6,972 bases of DNA, from positions 1 to 6,972 of the forward strand of contig RPYR01000080.1 in assembly GCA_008671285.1 (NCBI GenBank). The letters run 5' to 3'. The translations under genes and the position numbers were made by a program. This document shows, piece by piece, positions 1 through 6,516 of this stretch (positions within the stretch are counted from its first letter, which is position 1; each line of letters starts with the position of its first letter). The notes beneath the pieces are model-generated. The model searched no databases, was not told where the DNA came from, and was given only the letters and a program-made list of their open reading frames with translations. This DNA is from Collinsella aerofaciens (GTDB taxonomy: Bacteria > Actinomycetota > Coriobacteriia > Coriobacteriales > Coriobacteriaceae).

Positions 1-1
1 C

Positions 2-274
2 TGCGACGCCGACGTCCTGTTCCTGCTGACCGCCGTTGAGCATGTCGCCATCAACTTCGGCAAGCCCAACCAGGAGGAGCTCGAGGACATCACCGCCGAC
101 GAGGCCGAGCGCCTGGCCGACGAGGGCCAGTTCGGCAAGGGCTCCATGGAGCCCAAGGTCCGCGCCGCCATCAAGTTCGCCCGTTCCCGCAAGGGCCGCA
201 CCTGCATCATCGGCGCCCTGGACAAGGCCGCCGAGACCATGGCCGGCCTCTCCGGTACCCGCATCCACGAGTAG
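2..274 (+). CDS. arcC: Carbamate kinase, C-terminal part (arcC copy 1, 5' end outside window)
   Basis: Carbamate kinase makes ATP from carbamoyl phosphate and ADP in the last step of the cytoplasmic arginine deiminase pathway. The frame opening at base 2 gives 90 codons ending at TAG 272-274. The visible part contains TAVEHVAINFGKP, a block with ITADEAERLADEGQFGKGSM and a GSMEPKVRAAI segment, followed by an ATP-site-proximal tail TCIIGALDKAAE. This is the standard C-terminal third of the roughly 310-residue family. The gene is plus strand and its start lies to the left of the window. Codon use is extreme: only 4 of 90 codons end in A or T, unlike the arcD, arcA and arcB genes here. A second arcC begins at 6517, so the locus carries two copies. 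A strong terminator follows at 341-372. The family call is secure; whether this copy is intact cannot be seen. Confidence 0.93.
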   Translation, partial: CDADVLFLLTAVEHVAINFGKPNQEELEDITADEAERLADEGQFGKGSMEPKVRAAIKFARSRKGRTCIIGALDKAAETMAGLSGTRIHE

Positions 275-296
275 TCTCTACTCCGTTGCCTCTCTC

Positions 297-320
297 GTGG
301 GCGCCGGGCAAGGCGCCCAC
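297..320 (+). other. Perfect 9-bp GC hairpin downstream of arcC copy 1
   Basis: GTGGGCGCC (297-305) pairs perfectly with GGCGCCCAC (312-320) around a six-base loop, GGGCAA. No T-tract follows, so by itself it does not look like an intrinsic terminator. It lies 22 bases after the arcC stop and just before the real terminator at 341-372. It may protect the 3' end of the arcC message or add to termination. The structure is seen directly; the role is inferred. Confidence 0.6.
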
Positions 321-340
321 AAACTAGCCTCTCTTCATGA

Positions 341-372
341 GCCCCGCAGTCCGCTCCGACTGCGGGGCTTTT
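341..372 (+). terminator. Rho-independent terminator of arcC copy 1
   Basis: GCCCCGCAGT (341-350) and ACTGCGGGGC (359-368) form a perfect 10-bp stem with an eight-base loop. TTTT follows at 369-372. This is the classic intrinsic terminator layout, oriented for plus-strand transcription leaving arcC. On the minus strand the stem is not followed by a T-run, so it would not serve as an intrinsic terminator for the convergent regulator gene. Confidence 0.88.
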
Positions 373-390
373 GCTATTCACCTGGTCATT

Positions 391-450
391 GGGGACGTTC
401 TTAAACGACTAGCCAAAGGGGACGTTCTTGCCGTGGGCAAGCACGGCACC
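391..450. repeat. REP-like intergenic repeat: duplicated GGGGACGTTCTT plus hairpin
   Basis: GGGGACGTTCTT occurs twice as a perfect direct repeat, at 391-402 and 418-429. The second copy runs straight into a hairpin, GCCGTG (430-435) pairing with CACGGC (442-447). A competing stem, CTTGCC (427-432) with GGCAAG (436-441), is also possible. There is no coding potential that looks real. A conserved GGGGAC-type head next to a small stem resembles the short intergenic palindromes associated with Y1 (RAYT-type) transposases. No transposase is present in the window, so this identification is inference. Confidence 0.5.
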
Positions 451-471
451 TGGGGATTTAAGACTAAGAGG

Positions 472-1128
472 CTAGTACGTTAGATCGTGAGTTGCCTGAA
501 ACCAAACGACGACACCTAAGATACGAAGGCGACGCCTGTCCAGAGTGAAGTCGGGTTCTTCTGTCAAATAGGAATACGTTGACAGTGCAATCGTGTTCCC
601 TCGGATTTCATATCGCCGAATAACTATGGCTGATGCGTCTACCATGGCAACGACGGTGCATCCGTTCCACGGTTTAGCAACAGGATCGACCAGCAGAACA
701 CTGCTTTGCGGATAGCAGCGTGACATGCCGCTGCCGTTCATCTGAACTAGAAAGCCTCCCGGGTGCCTTTCAAGTACGGGTCCTGGAACGAAGGTGCACC
801 CACTTTTCTTAAGGCTAAAGCCACCGTTGCGGCGTACGATTTTATAGATTTCGCATTCTTCGTTTTGGGCCACGTTCGGGCTTTTCTCAGGCCGCGAGCT
901 TAAGCCGGCAGAGGCAAGGCCGCTATTACTTGCAGCGAGCTCATCAAACGTTACATCGAAAAGCTCGGTCAGCTTATCGAGAGTCGACACCTTGACGGCG
1001 GTGTGTCCACGTTCCCAACGACATACCGTTTCTTTGGTAACGCCGAGAATGTCGGCAAATTGCTGCTGCGTCAAGCCTTCGCGGGTTCTAAGGCATTTAA
1101 TGTTATCCCCTTGGGCCATGTTATTCAT
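472..1128 (-). CDS. Xre-family transcriptional regulator with S24/LexA-like C-terminal domain
   Basis: This is a predicted DNA-binding regulator of 218 residues. Residues 7-61 form a Cro/CI-type helix-turn-helix, with the core at 20-41 (TQQQFADILGVTKETV then CRWERG). A linker rich in Ser, Ala and Asn follows (about 66-90). Residues 126-210 resemble the S24 peptidase fold of LexA/CI repressors (FLVQMNGSGM, VLLVDP, WNGCTVVAMV, IRRYE, ILGVV). The nucleophile Ser expected before Met135 is Gly134, and the expected Lys is Arg171 or Arg172, so autocleavage looks unlikely. I chose ATG 1126-1128: it sits four bases after an AGG and overlaps the end of the upstream arcA by eight bases, which suggests translational coupling. 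ATG 1117-1119 is a possible alternative, and an upstream extension to 1167 is less likely because it lies inside arcA. Role as regulator of this arc locus is inferred from position. Confidence 0.85.
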   Translation of the reverse strand: MNNMAQGDNIKCLRTREGLTQQQFADILGVTKETVCRWERGHTAVKVSTLDKLTELFDVTFDELAASNSGLASAGLSSRPEKSPNVAQNEECEIYKIVRRNGGFSLKKSGCTFVPGPVLERHPGGFLVQMNGSGMSRCYPQSSVLLVDPVAKPWNGCTVVAMVDASAIVIRRYEIRGNTIALSTYSYLTEEPDFTLDRRRLRILGVVVWFQATHDLTY

Positions 1129-2368
1129 CACGCCTAAGTGGCAAGCACAAACAGTTGGGCCCGCCAAAGCCGTTTGTCAGCTCGTGTATGGAAATGGGAA
1201 CAAGATCGATTCCGGCCTGTTCAAGAGCAGCGTTCGTCGCTTGATTCTCTTCATAGACACAGACTTTGCCCGGTCGGAGGCACAGCACACTGGCCGCGTT
1301 ATTTGTGCACTCTTTTTCCGTCAAATTGGGATTTGATCCACCGCAGGGAATAAAACGAAGCTCGGGTATGCCGAGCGCGACGGCCAGTGCCTCCTTGACT
1401 CCTTTTTCGACGGCGTGAATCTGGCAGAGATTCTCCACTCGATTTCGCGTAATCTGATAAGAGCGAGATTCTGCGAGTAGCTGGGGGTCGACTACAAAAG
1501 TATCGTAGTCGACCCGGCTTAGGTACGTATCAAGATGGATGCACAGGCTCCGTTCGGGTACCTCAATTGCCCATACGGCGTCGATACTCGAGTCGGGGTT
1601 CCACAGGAGGGCACGAGCGAGCATATCGATGGCTGCAGATTCGGTTCTCTGAGAGATGCCGACTGCGACATTATGAGCATCAAGATTGATGATATCGCCC
1701 CCTTCAATATGGAAGGTCGAATCGTGACGATAAAACGAGGGCGTGTCCTTGAAATTGGGATGGTATTTAAAAATCGTTTGGTAGAGCGCTACTTCGCGAT
1801 TGCGCTCGGGCCAATACATGTGGTTGAAGGAGATGCCGGAGCCGATGGTGCTTACCGGGTCGCGCACGAACCACATGGTGTTTAATGGGCTTACGAGCAG
1901 CTCGTCAGGGGCATAGGCCTCGCCGGTTAATTCGGCGAGTCTGTCCCCGCCGTCGAAGCAGTATGTAACTTGCCCGTGGCGGATGCCGCCAATCGATGCC
2001 GAGACGAGCTCCTGCGCCGATTGGGTGTGTTCAAGATGCTCGCGGACTGCTTGCTGCAACTCGGCGCCAATCGCGCCGCATTCATCGACAAAGGAATCGA
2101 CAAAAGATGCTCGAGCTTCGGGGCATGAGTCAAGCGCTTCTGTAAGAAGTTGGTCGAGATACAGAACCTCTACGCCTTCATGCTCGAGCACTGAGGTATA
2201 GGCATCGCACTCAGCTAGGGCTCTATCCAAGTCAAATAGGCTGCTCGATGGTCTTAGGCTAAAAACTTGGCCAAAGCGGCCTTCGGGATAGTTTTGGGTT
2301 TCGATACCGGGTCGATATAAAAGGGCCTGTTTAATCTTACCGATTTCGCTGGTGATATGAATTGGCAT
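1121..2368 (-). CDS. arcA: Arginine deiminase-family protein, divergent paralogue (arcA copy 1)
   Basis: Arginine deiminase hydrolyses L-arginine to citrulline and ammonia in the cytoplasm. At 415 residues the protein has the usual family length. Family marks include the N-terminal SEIGKIKQALLYRPG, FVRDP with Asp170, HIEGGD at 220-225, GISQRT with Arg241, IHLDT with His278 and Asp280, and catalytic Cys406 in GGPNC. The C-terminal loop is unusual: where arcA copy 2 has SRGRGGPRC this protein has TNGFGGPNC, so the Arg five residues before the Cys is Phe401. The Asn of the typical PMPN motif is also shifted (PLNT). ATG 2366-2368 was chosen because the family N-terminus begins there and a weak AGCGAG site precedes it; a TTG at 2405-2407 would add 13 residues unlike the family. 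It is divergent from arcD and forms a two-gene unit with the Xre regulator. All catalytic residues remain, but arginine as the actual substrate is less certain than for copy 2. Confidence 0.9.
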   Translation of the reverse strand: MPIHITSEIGKIKQALLYRPGIETQNYPEGRFGQVFSLRPSSSLFDLDRALAECDAYTSVLEHEGVEVLYLDQLLTEALDSCPEARASFVDSFVDECGAIGAELQQAVREHLEHTQSAQELVSASIGGIRHGQVTYCFDGGDRLAELTGEAYAPDELLVSPLNTMWFVRDPVSTIGSGISFNHMYWPERNREVALYQTIFKYHPNFKDTPSFYRHDSTFHIEGGDIINLDAHNVAVGISQRTESAAIDMLARALLWNPDSSIDAVWAIEVPERSLCIHLDTYLSRVDYDTFVVDPQLLAESRSYQITRNRVENLCQIHAVEKGVKEALAVALGIPELRFIPCGGSNPNLTEKECTNNAASVLCLRPGKVCVYEENQATNAALEQAGIDLVPISIHELTNGFGGPNCLCLPLRRDE

Positions 2369-2489
2369 TAGAACGCTCGCTTTAATTCGGATGACGACTG
2401 ATGTCAATTATCGTTCTGCTGGGAAAAGTTTAAGTGAGTATGTTGTGGGTATCGGTGGACGGCTTAAGCTCTTGATTGAAAGTCACCAA

Positions 2490-2506
2490 TTGATAAAAAA
2501 TATCAA
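2490..2506. promoter_or_regulatory. Operator-like palindrome 1 (TTGATAAAAAATATCAA)
   Basis: TTGAT (2490-2494) and ATCAA (2502-2506) are perfect inverted half-sites around seven bases. The symmetry extends outward to AATTGATA (2488-2495) and TATCAATT (2501-2508), an 8-bp arm on each side of five A's. An all-A centre favours bent DNA. The half-sites match FNR/ANR half-sites, but the seven-base spacer differs from the four bases those proteins require, so a different regulator is likely. The neighbouring Xre-S24 protein or an ArgR-type protein are candidates. Confidence 0.6.
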
Positions 2507-2519
2507 TTTAGTTCCATAG

Positions 2520-2536
2520 TTGAGCTTATATATCAA
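2520..2536. promoter_or_regulatory. Operator-like palindrome 2 (TTGAGCTTATATATCAA)
   Basis: TTGAG (2520-2524) and ATCAA (2532-2536) repeat the form of palindrome 1 with the same seven-base spacer and one mismatch. The centres lie exactly 30 bp apart, about three helical turns, so proteins bound at both would face the same side of the helix. If transcription of arcD starts about seven bases after the TACAAT box, this site is centred near -42 and palindrome 1 near -72. Confidence 0.5.
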
Positions 2537-2558
2537 TAAAAATCCGTCTGCGTTTTAA

Positions 2559-2564
2559 TACAAT
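2559..2564 (+). promoter_or_regulatory. Candidate -10 box for the arcD-arcA-arcB-arcC operon
   Basis: TACAAT differs from the sigma-70 consensus TATAAT by one base. The stretch 16-18 bases upstream (around 2535-2541, ATAAAA-like) is no match to a -35 box. A good -10 with no -35 is typical of promoters that need an activator, which agrees with the palindromes just upstream. The transcription start is not known, and TAAATA at 2574-2579 is a weaker alternative. Confidence 0.35.
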
Positions 2565-2664
2565 CCATTCGCATAAATATCTAATGTCAACTGGCGTGAA
2601 AACCGAATAATAAGGTTGCCGGCGAAAAGCTCGTATCGAAAACCCGCAAACTAAAGGAGGCATA

Positions 2665-4101
2665 ATGGCCGAAGTGCAAAAGAAACGTGGGCTACGAATT
2701 CCGCACGTCTACACCATTATCTTCATTCTCATGGCGTTGACCGCAGCCCTTACGTGGATCGTCCCCTCCGGCTCGTTTGAGAGGCAGGAGCTCAACGGAC
2801 GCGAGGTCACTGTTGCTGGAACATATGAGTCCGTTGAAAAGGTTTATGCGGACGAAGACGGCGCTGAGGTCGACCTGAAGCAAGGTCTGTTCGATGTACT
2901 CGAGGCTCCTGCGGTGGGAATTCAGCAGGCAGTTGAGGTCGTTGCCTTTATTCTGATTGTCGGCGGATCCTTTCAGGTCATTACTGCCACTGGAGCAATC
3001 ACCAGCGGCGTGGCGCGCATCGTTAAGAAGTTCAAGAGTAAAGACATCCTGATTATTCCAATTTTGATGGCGGTTTTTGCGCTGGGCGGTAGCACGTTCG
3101 GCATGGCGGAGGAGACCCTTCCATTTTTTGCCATCTTGTTGCCGATTGTTATGGCTATGGGATATGACTCCATTACGGCCTTTATGATCGTGTTCGTTGG
3201 GGCCCGTATTGGCTATATCGCATCGACGGTCAATCCCTTCAATGTTTTGATTGCTCAGGGAATTCTGAATATCCAGGGTAATCCCCAGCTCTGGCTTCGC
3301 GTTGTTGCCCTAGTTGTGCTGACCGCCATCGCTATTGCATGGGTCGTGTTGTACGCTCGAAGGGTGAAGAAGAACCCCGAGTCCTCGATTGCTTACGCTG
3401 ATGATATCGAGAAGCGCAAAGAACATGCATCAAATGACGAGCTGCTCGAAGCCGATTTCACCGGGCGCCAGAAGGCCGTAATCATCGTATTCGTGCTTGG
3501 AATCGCCGCCATTGTCTGGGGTCTTGTAACCCAGGGCTGGTATATGAACGAGATCTCTGCAGTCTTTATGGCTATGGCGCTTCTGTCTGGCATCGTATCG
3601 GGCATGAGCGAGAAGGAGATTGCTACAGAGTTTGTTAAGGGTTTGGGCGACTTTGTTTTCTCTGCGGTCGTGGTCGGTCTTGCTCGAGGCATTTTGGTTA
3701 TCGCCAACGATGGCTTGATTATCGATACGGTCCTAAACGCTCTTGCGACTGGCCTTGCCGGAATCCCCTCTGTTCTCTTTACCAGCATTTTGTATGTCGT
3801 TGACAACTTGCTTTCGATTCTGGTTCCCAGCTCTTCGGGCATCGCGGCGCTCACCATCCCCGTCTTTGGGCCTCTGGTTGAGCTCATGGGGCTAAATCCA
3901 GAAGCTGCGGTTACTGGCCTTTCGATGGGATCTGCAGCGATGTCGCTGATTTCCCCCACCAGCGAAATGCTTGTCGCCGGTCTTGGTGTTTGCAAGATCT
4001 CTCTTGGCCAGTGGTGGCGAGTTTCCTGGAAGTTCTTCCTTGTGGTCAGTGCGGTCTGTCTCGTATTTACCGCGGTATCCGGTCTGCTTCCGATTGTCTA
4101 G
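2665..4101 (+). CDS. arcD: YfcC/DcuC-family membrane transporter, probable arginine-ornithine exchanger (arcD)
   Basis: This is an integral inner-membrane carrier of 478 residues with about a dozen hydrophobic segments. The first spans roughly 15-35, another 88-110, and others cover 127-165, 170-200, 207-230, 270-290, 297-313, 330-348, 365-405 and 455-478. A soluble stretch with charged residues lies at 36-80 and another at 232-268. Motifs typical of YfcC-type proteins are visible: GMAEETLPFF (146-155), STVNPFN (187-193), PSSSGIAALTIPVFGPL (388-404) and SPTSEML (430-436). Streptococcal ArcD proteins belong to this same family, and the gene heads an arc operon, so arginine/ornithine exchange is the likely job; the substrate is inferred from context. 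The start is well fixed by AAAGGAGG (2653-2660) four bases before ATG. A 64-base gap without a terminator leads to arcA copy 2. Confidence 0.88.
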   Translation: MAEVQKKRGLRIPHVYTIIFILMALTAALTWIVPSGSFERQELNGREVTVAGTYESVEKVYADEDGAEVDLKQGLFDVLEAPAVGIQQAVEVVAFILIVGGSFQVITATGAITSGVARIVKKFKSKDILIIPILMAVFALGGSTFGMAEETLPFFAILLPIVMAMGYDSITAFMIVFVGARIGYIASTVNPFNVLIAQGILNIQGNPQLWLRVVALVVLTAIAIAWVVLYARRVKKNPESSIAYADDIEKRKEHASNDELLEADFTGRQKAVIIVFVLGIAAIVWGLVTQGWYMNEISAVFMAMALLSGIVSGMSEKEIATEFVKGLGDFVFSAVVVGLARGILVIANDGLIIDTVLNALATGLAGIPSVLFTSILYVVDNLLSILVPSSSGIAALTIPVFGPLVELMGLNPEAAVTGLSMGSAAMSLISPTSEMLVAGLGVCKISLGQWWRVSWKFFLVVSAVCLVFTAVSGLLPIV

Positions 4102-4165
4102 CAAACGAAACGACAACTTTGTAAGCCATTGCAATAACTATTAAGCTCTAATCCAGAAAGGAACG

Positions 4166-5413
4166 ATGATGAGCAAAGGTCTGAACGTTCATAGCGAAAT
4201 TGGTGCCCTCAAGAAGGTATGCGTGCACCGACCGGGCTTGGACCTGGTAAACATGAAGGCGGAGGATTTTGAGCGCGCCTGGATTCATGACGCGTTTTAT
4301 CTCGAGTATGCTCAGCGAGAGCATGACGAGTTTACTAATCTTCTTCGCGGTGCTGGCGCCGAGGTCGTTTATATGGAGGACTTGCTTGCCGAGACTTTCG
4401 ATCAGGTTGAGGGTTCTCGTGCCGAGTTTATGAGCAAGTTCGTTCCCGAGGCCAAGATTGAGAACCTGGCGCTTCGTCAGGCAGTCGTGGAGAAGCTCGA
4501 CTCCATCAAGGACAACAAAGAGTTTGTCCTTACCGCTATGGGCGGCCTTTACGTACGCGATCTCGAGATTCCGCATGTGGGCGGTTCTCTTGCGGCCATG
4601 GATAGCGACGAGCTGAAGCCCGACGAAATGGTCTTGTTCCCGATGCCCGCCTCCTACTTCTCGCGTGATCCGATCGCTGTGGTCGGCAAGGGTGCGATGA
4701 TGAACCGCATGTACTGGCATCAGCGCAACCGTGAGGTCGTATTCTATGAGACCATCATGCGCCACCATCCTGATTATGCTGGGGCTCCGCTTTGGTACGA
4801 CCACAATAGCGATTGGCATATCGAAGGCGGCGACGTTCTGAACATTAACGCCACCACGCTTGCAATCGGTATTTCCGAGCGTACCCAGACCGCGGCCATC
4901 GACCAGCTTGCCAAGAATCTGTTCTGGGGCAAGGGCGAGTCCGAGATCGAGCAGGTATTTGCCATCAAGATCCCCCACGGCTATGCCTATATGCATCTTG
5001 ATACGGTTTGTACTCAGGTTGATTACGATAAGTTTACCGTCTACCCCGGTATCTACGAGACGCTTCGTGCCTATCGACTCACCAAGGGCGATTCGGATGG
5101 CGAGGTCTGTATCGAGGAGATCGAGGGAACGATTCAGCAGATTCTTGAAATGGCAACCGGTATCGACCATATCACGATGATCGAATGCGGTGCCGGCGAT
5201 CCGATCGAGGCATCCCGTGAGCAGTGGAACGATGGTTCCAACACGCTTGCTGTTGCGCCGGGCAAGGTGTGCGTCTATGAGCGCAACGTTGTTACCAATG
5301 ATGCGCTATATAAGGCGGGCGTTGAGCTGTTGGTTGCTCCTTCCGAAGAGCTGTCTCGTGGTCGTGGTGGCCCGCGCTGCATGACCATGCCGTTCTGGCG
5401 CGAAGAGATTTAA
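4166..5413 (+). CDS. arcA: Arginine deiminase (arcA copy 2)
   Basis: The enzyme converts L-arginine to citrulline plus ammonia, the first step of the pathway. Its 415 residues show the full catalytic set of the guanidine-modifying superfamily: FSRDP with Asp168, HIEGGD at 218-223 with Glu220, GISERT with Arg239, MHLDT with His277 and Asp279, and the C-terminal loop RGRGGPRC with nucleophile Cys405 and Arg400 five residues earlier. The typical PMPN before the FxRDP motif reads PMPA (159-162), so the Asn that contacts substrate carboxylate in the Pseudomonas enzyme is Ala162. AAAGGA (4157-4162) precedes two adjacent ATG codons; the second, at 4169, has the better spacing, so the protein may begin one residue later. 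It lies between arcD and arcB in one operon and is the likely main arginine deiminase. The two paralogues have equal length but clearly differ along their whole sequence. Confidence 0.95.
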   Translation: MMSKGLNVHSEIGALKKVCVHRPGLDLVNMKAEDFERAWIHDAFYLEYAQREHDEFTNLLRGAGAEVVYMEDLLAETFDQVEGSRAEFMSKFVPEAKIENLALRQAVVEKLDSIKDNKEFVLTAMGGLYVRDLEIPHVGGSLAAMDSDELKPDEMVLFPMPASYFSRDPIAVVGKGAMMNRMYWHQRNREVVFYETIMRHHPDYAGAPLWYDHNSDWHIEGGDVLNINATTLAIGISERTQTAAIDQLAKNLFWGKGESEIEQVFAIKIPHGYAYMHLDTVCTQVDYDKFTVYPGIYETLRAYRLTKGDSDGEVCIEEIEGTIQQILEMATGIDHITMIECGAGDPIEASREQWNDGSNTLAVAPGKVCVYERNVVTNDALYKAGVELLVAPSEELSRGRGGPRCMTMPFWREEI

Positions 5414-5440
5414 TTCCGTTCTGGTTCGAGATGCGCGGAT

Positions 5441-5455
5441 GCGCGTTCTTCGCGC
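5441..5455 (+). other. Small GC hairpin between arcA copy 2 and arcB
   Basis: GCGCG (5441-5445), loop TTCTT, CGCGC (5451-5455). A register shift can pair the upstream GCGCG at 5433-5437 with the same 3' arm. No T-run follows, so full termination is unlikely. The 85-base gap is the longest inside the operon, and the structure may stabilise or process the transcript and set the ratio of arcA to arcB. The stem is short, so the call is modest. Confidence 0.35.
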
Positions 5456-5498
5456 GCCGTGCACTCATCAATTAGGTTAATAATGAAAGGAACCTATC

Positions 5499-6506
5499 AT
5501 GGCACTGAATCTTTCTGGTCGTAGTTTTCTGACCCTGCTTGATTTCACTACCGAGGAGATCGAGTATATGCTCGAGCTTTCGAGGGACTTTAAGAATCTC
5601 AAGCGCATGGGTGCTCCCCATCGTTATCTTGATGGCAAGAACATCGTTCTGCTGTTTGAAAAGACTTCGACGCGTACGCGCTGTGCTTTCGAGGTGGGCG
5701 GCATGGATCTCGGCTTAGGTGTAACCTACCTTGACCCCGGTTCGTCGCAGATGGGCAAAAAGGAGTCCATTGAGGATACCGCCCGCGTGCTTGGTCGCAT
5801 GTACGACGGTATCGAGTATCGTGGCTCTGACCAGTCCATTGTTGAGGAACTTGCCGATAAAGCCGGCGTTCCCGTGTGGAATGGTCTCACTAATGAGTAT
5901 CACCCGACCCAGGCTTTGGCGGATATCCTTACGATGCGCGAGGAATTCGGTGACACGCGTGGCCTCAAGCTGACCTATCTCGGCAAGGAGCAGGGCAATG
6001 TAAGCGATTCCCTCATGGTTATCTGCGCTAAGCTCGGCATCAACTTCTGCTCTTGTGGGCCGAAGGGCGATGTTGAGGGCGCTACCCACTTTGATCCCGA
6101 GCTGCTTGAGACTTGCCAGAAGATCGCCGAGGAAAATGGCTGCACCATTCAGCTTACTGACAACATCGATGAAGGCGTAAAGGATGCCGATGTTATTTAC
6201 ACCGATGTCTGGGTTGGCATGGGCCAGGCTGAGGAGCTCTGGAAGAGCCGTATCAAGCTGCTCTCCCCGTACCGCGTAACCTCGGAGGTCATGGCGAAGG
6301 CAAACCCCAACGCTATCTTCATGCATTGTCTCCCGAGCTTCCACGATACCAAGACCACCATCGGAGCGGAAATCGCGGAGAAGTTCGGCGTAACCGAGAT
6401 GGAGGTCACCGACGAGGTCTTCGAGTCCGATAAGTCTCGCGTCTTCCAAGAGGCAGAGAACCGTATGCATACCATTAAAGCCGTGATGTACGCTACTCTT
6501 CGATAA
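5499..6506 (+). CDS. arcB: Ornithine carbamoyltransferase, catabolic (arcB)
   Basis: In this pathway the enzyme runs in the direction citrulline plus phosphate to ornithine plus carbamoyl phosphate. The 335 residues show the carbamoyl-phosphate site STRTR (57-61), SQMGKKES (83-90), HPTQ (135-138) and the ornithine-side HCLPSFHD (276-283), whose Cys277 is the usual active-site residue. The loop that normally reads DVWVSMG is DVWVGMG (236-242), so the ornithine-contacting Ser is Gly240. The start follows AAAGGA (5486-5491) by seven bases. The stop codon TAA overlaps the AAGGAGG ribosome site of the following arcC, showing tight operon packing. Catabolic rather than biosynthetic assignment rests on the operon, not on any single residue. 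Confidence 0.95.
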   Translation: MALNLSGRSFLTLLDFTTEEIEYMLELSRDFKNLKRMGAPHRYLDGKNIVLLFEKTSTRTRCAFEVGGMDLGLGVTYLDPGSSQMGKKESIEDTARVLGRMYDGIEYRGSDQSIVEELADKAGVPVWNGLTNEYHPTQALADILTMREEFGDTRGLKLTYLGKEQGNVSDSLMVICAKLGINFCSCGPKGDVEGATHFDPELLETCQKIAEENGCTIQLTDNIDEGVKDADVIYTDVWVGMGQAEELWKSRIKLLSPYRVTSEVMAKANPNAIFMHCLPSFHDTKTTIGAEIAEKFGVTEMEVTDEVFESDKSRVFQEAENRMHTIKAVMYATLR

Positions 6507-6516
6507 GGAGGCACGC

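Larger units (their letters stand above)
2369..2664. promoter_or_regulatory. AT-rich divergent control region between arcA copy 1 and arcD
   Basis: These 296 bases hold no gene and separate two divergently transcribed units. The section from about 2485 to 2585 is markedly AT-rich compared with the genes on both sides. It contains the two 17-bp palindromes (2490-2506 and 2520-2536) and a TACAAT -10 candidate for arcD at 2559-2564. From there to the arcD start is a leader of about 95 bases with no convincing riboswitch or terminator fold. No consensus promoter for the arcA copy 1 direction could be identified with confidence. Confidence 0.7.

Noticed and set aside
36..404. Plus-strand open frame of 122 codons across the end of arcC copy 1
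   Set aside because: It is an out-of-frame reading of the arcC coding region, rich in Ser, Pro, Arg and Ala, and runs through the terminator hairpin.
2379..2407. Promoter for arcA copy 1 with a perfect TTGACA (minus strand 2407-2402)
   Set aside because: The matching -10 position reads only TAAAGC or TTAAAG, and the transcript would begin a few bases before the ATG, leaving the ribosome site outside.
2369..2407. TTG start at 2405-2407 extending arcA copy 1 by 13 residues
   Set aside because: No ribosome site precedes it and the added residues do not match the ADI N-terminus, which begins at the ATG at 2366-2368.
2490..2506. FNR/ANR or CRP box
   Set aside because: Half-sites fit, but the spacer is seven bases instead of four, which places the half-sites 3 bp too far apart for a CRP/FNR dimer. 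It is reported as an unassigned operator instead.
2565..2664. Riboswitch or attenuator in the arcD leader
   Set aside because: Only weak 4-bp pairings such as AACC with GGTT were found, with no terminator stem or known aptamer pattern.
4148..5170. Long minus-strand open frame of 340 codons opposite arcA copy 2
   Set aside because: It lies wholly antisense to a gene with all arginine deiminase motifs, has no recognisable domain and no ribosome site. It is a by-product of codon bias.
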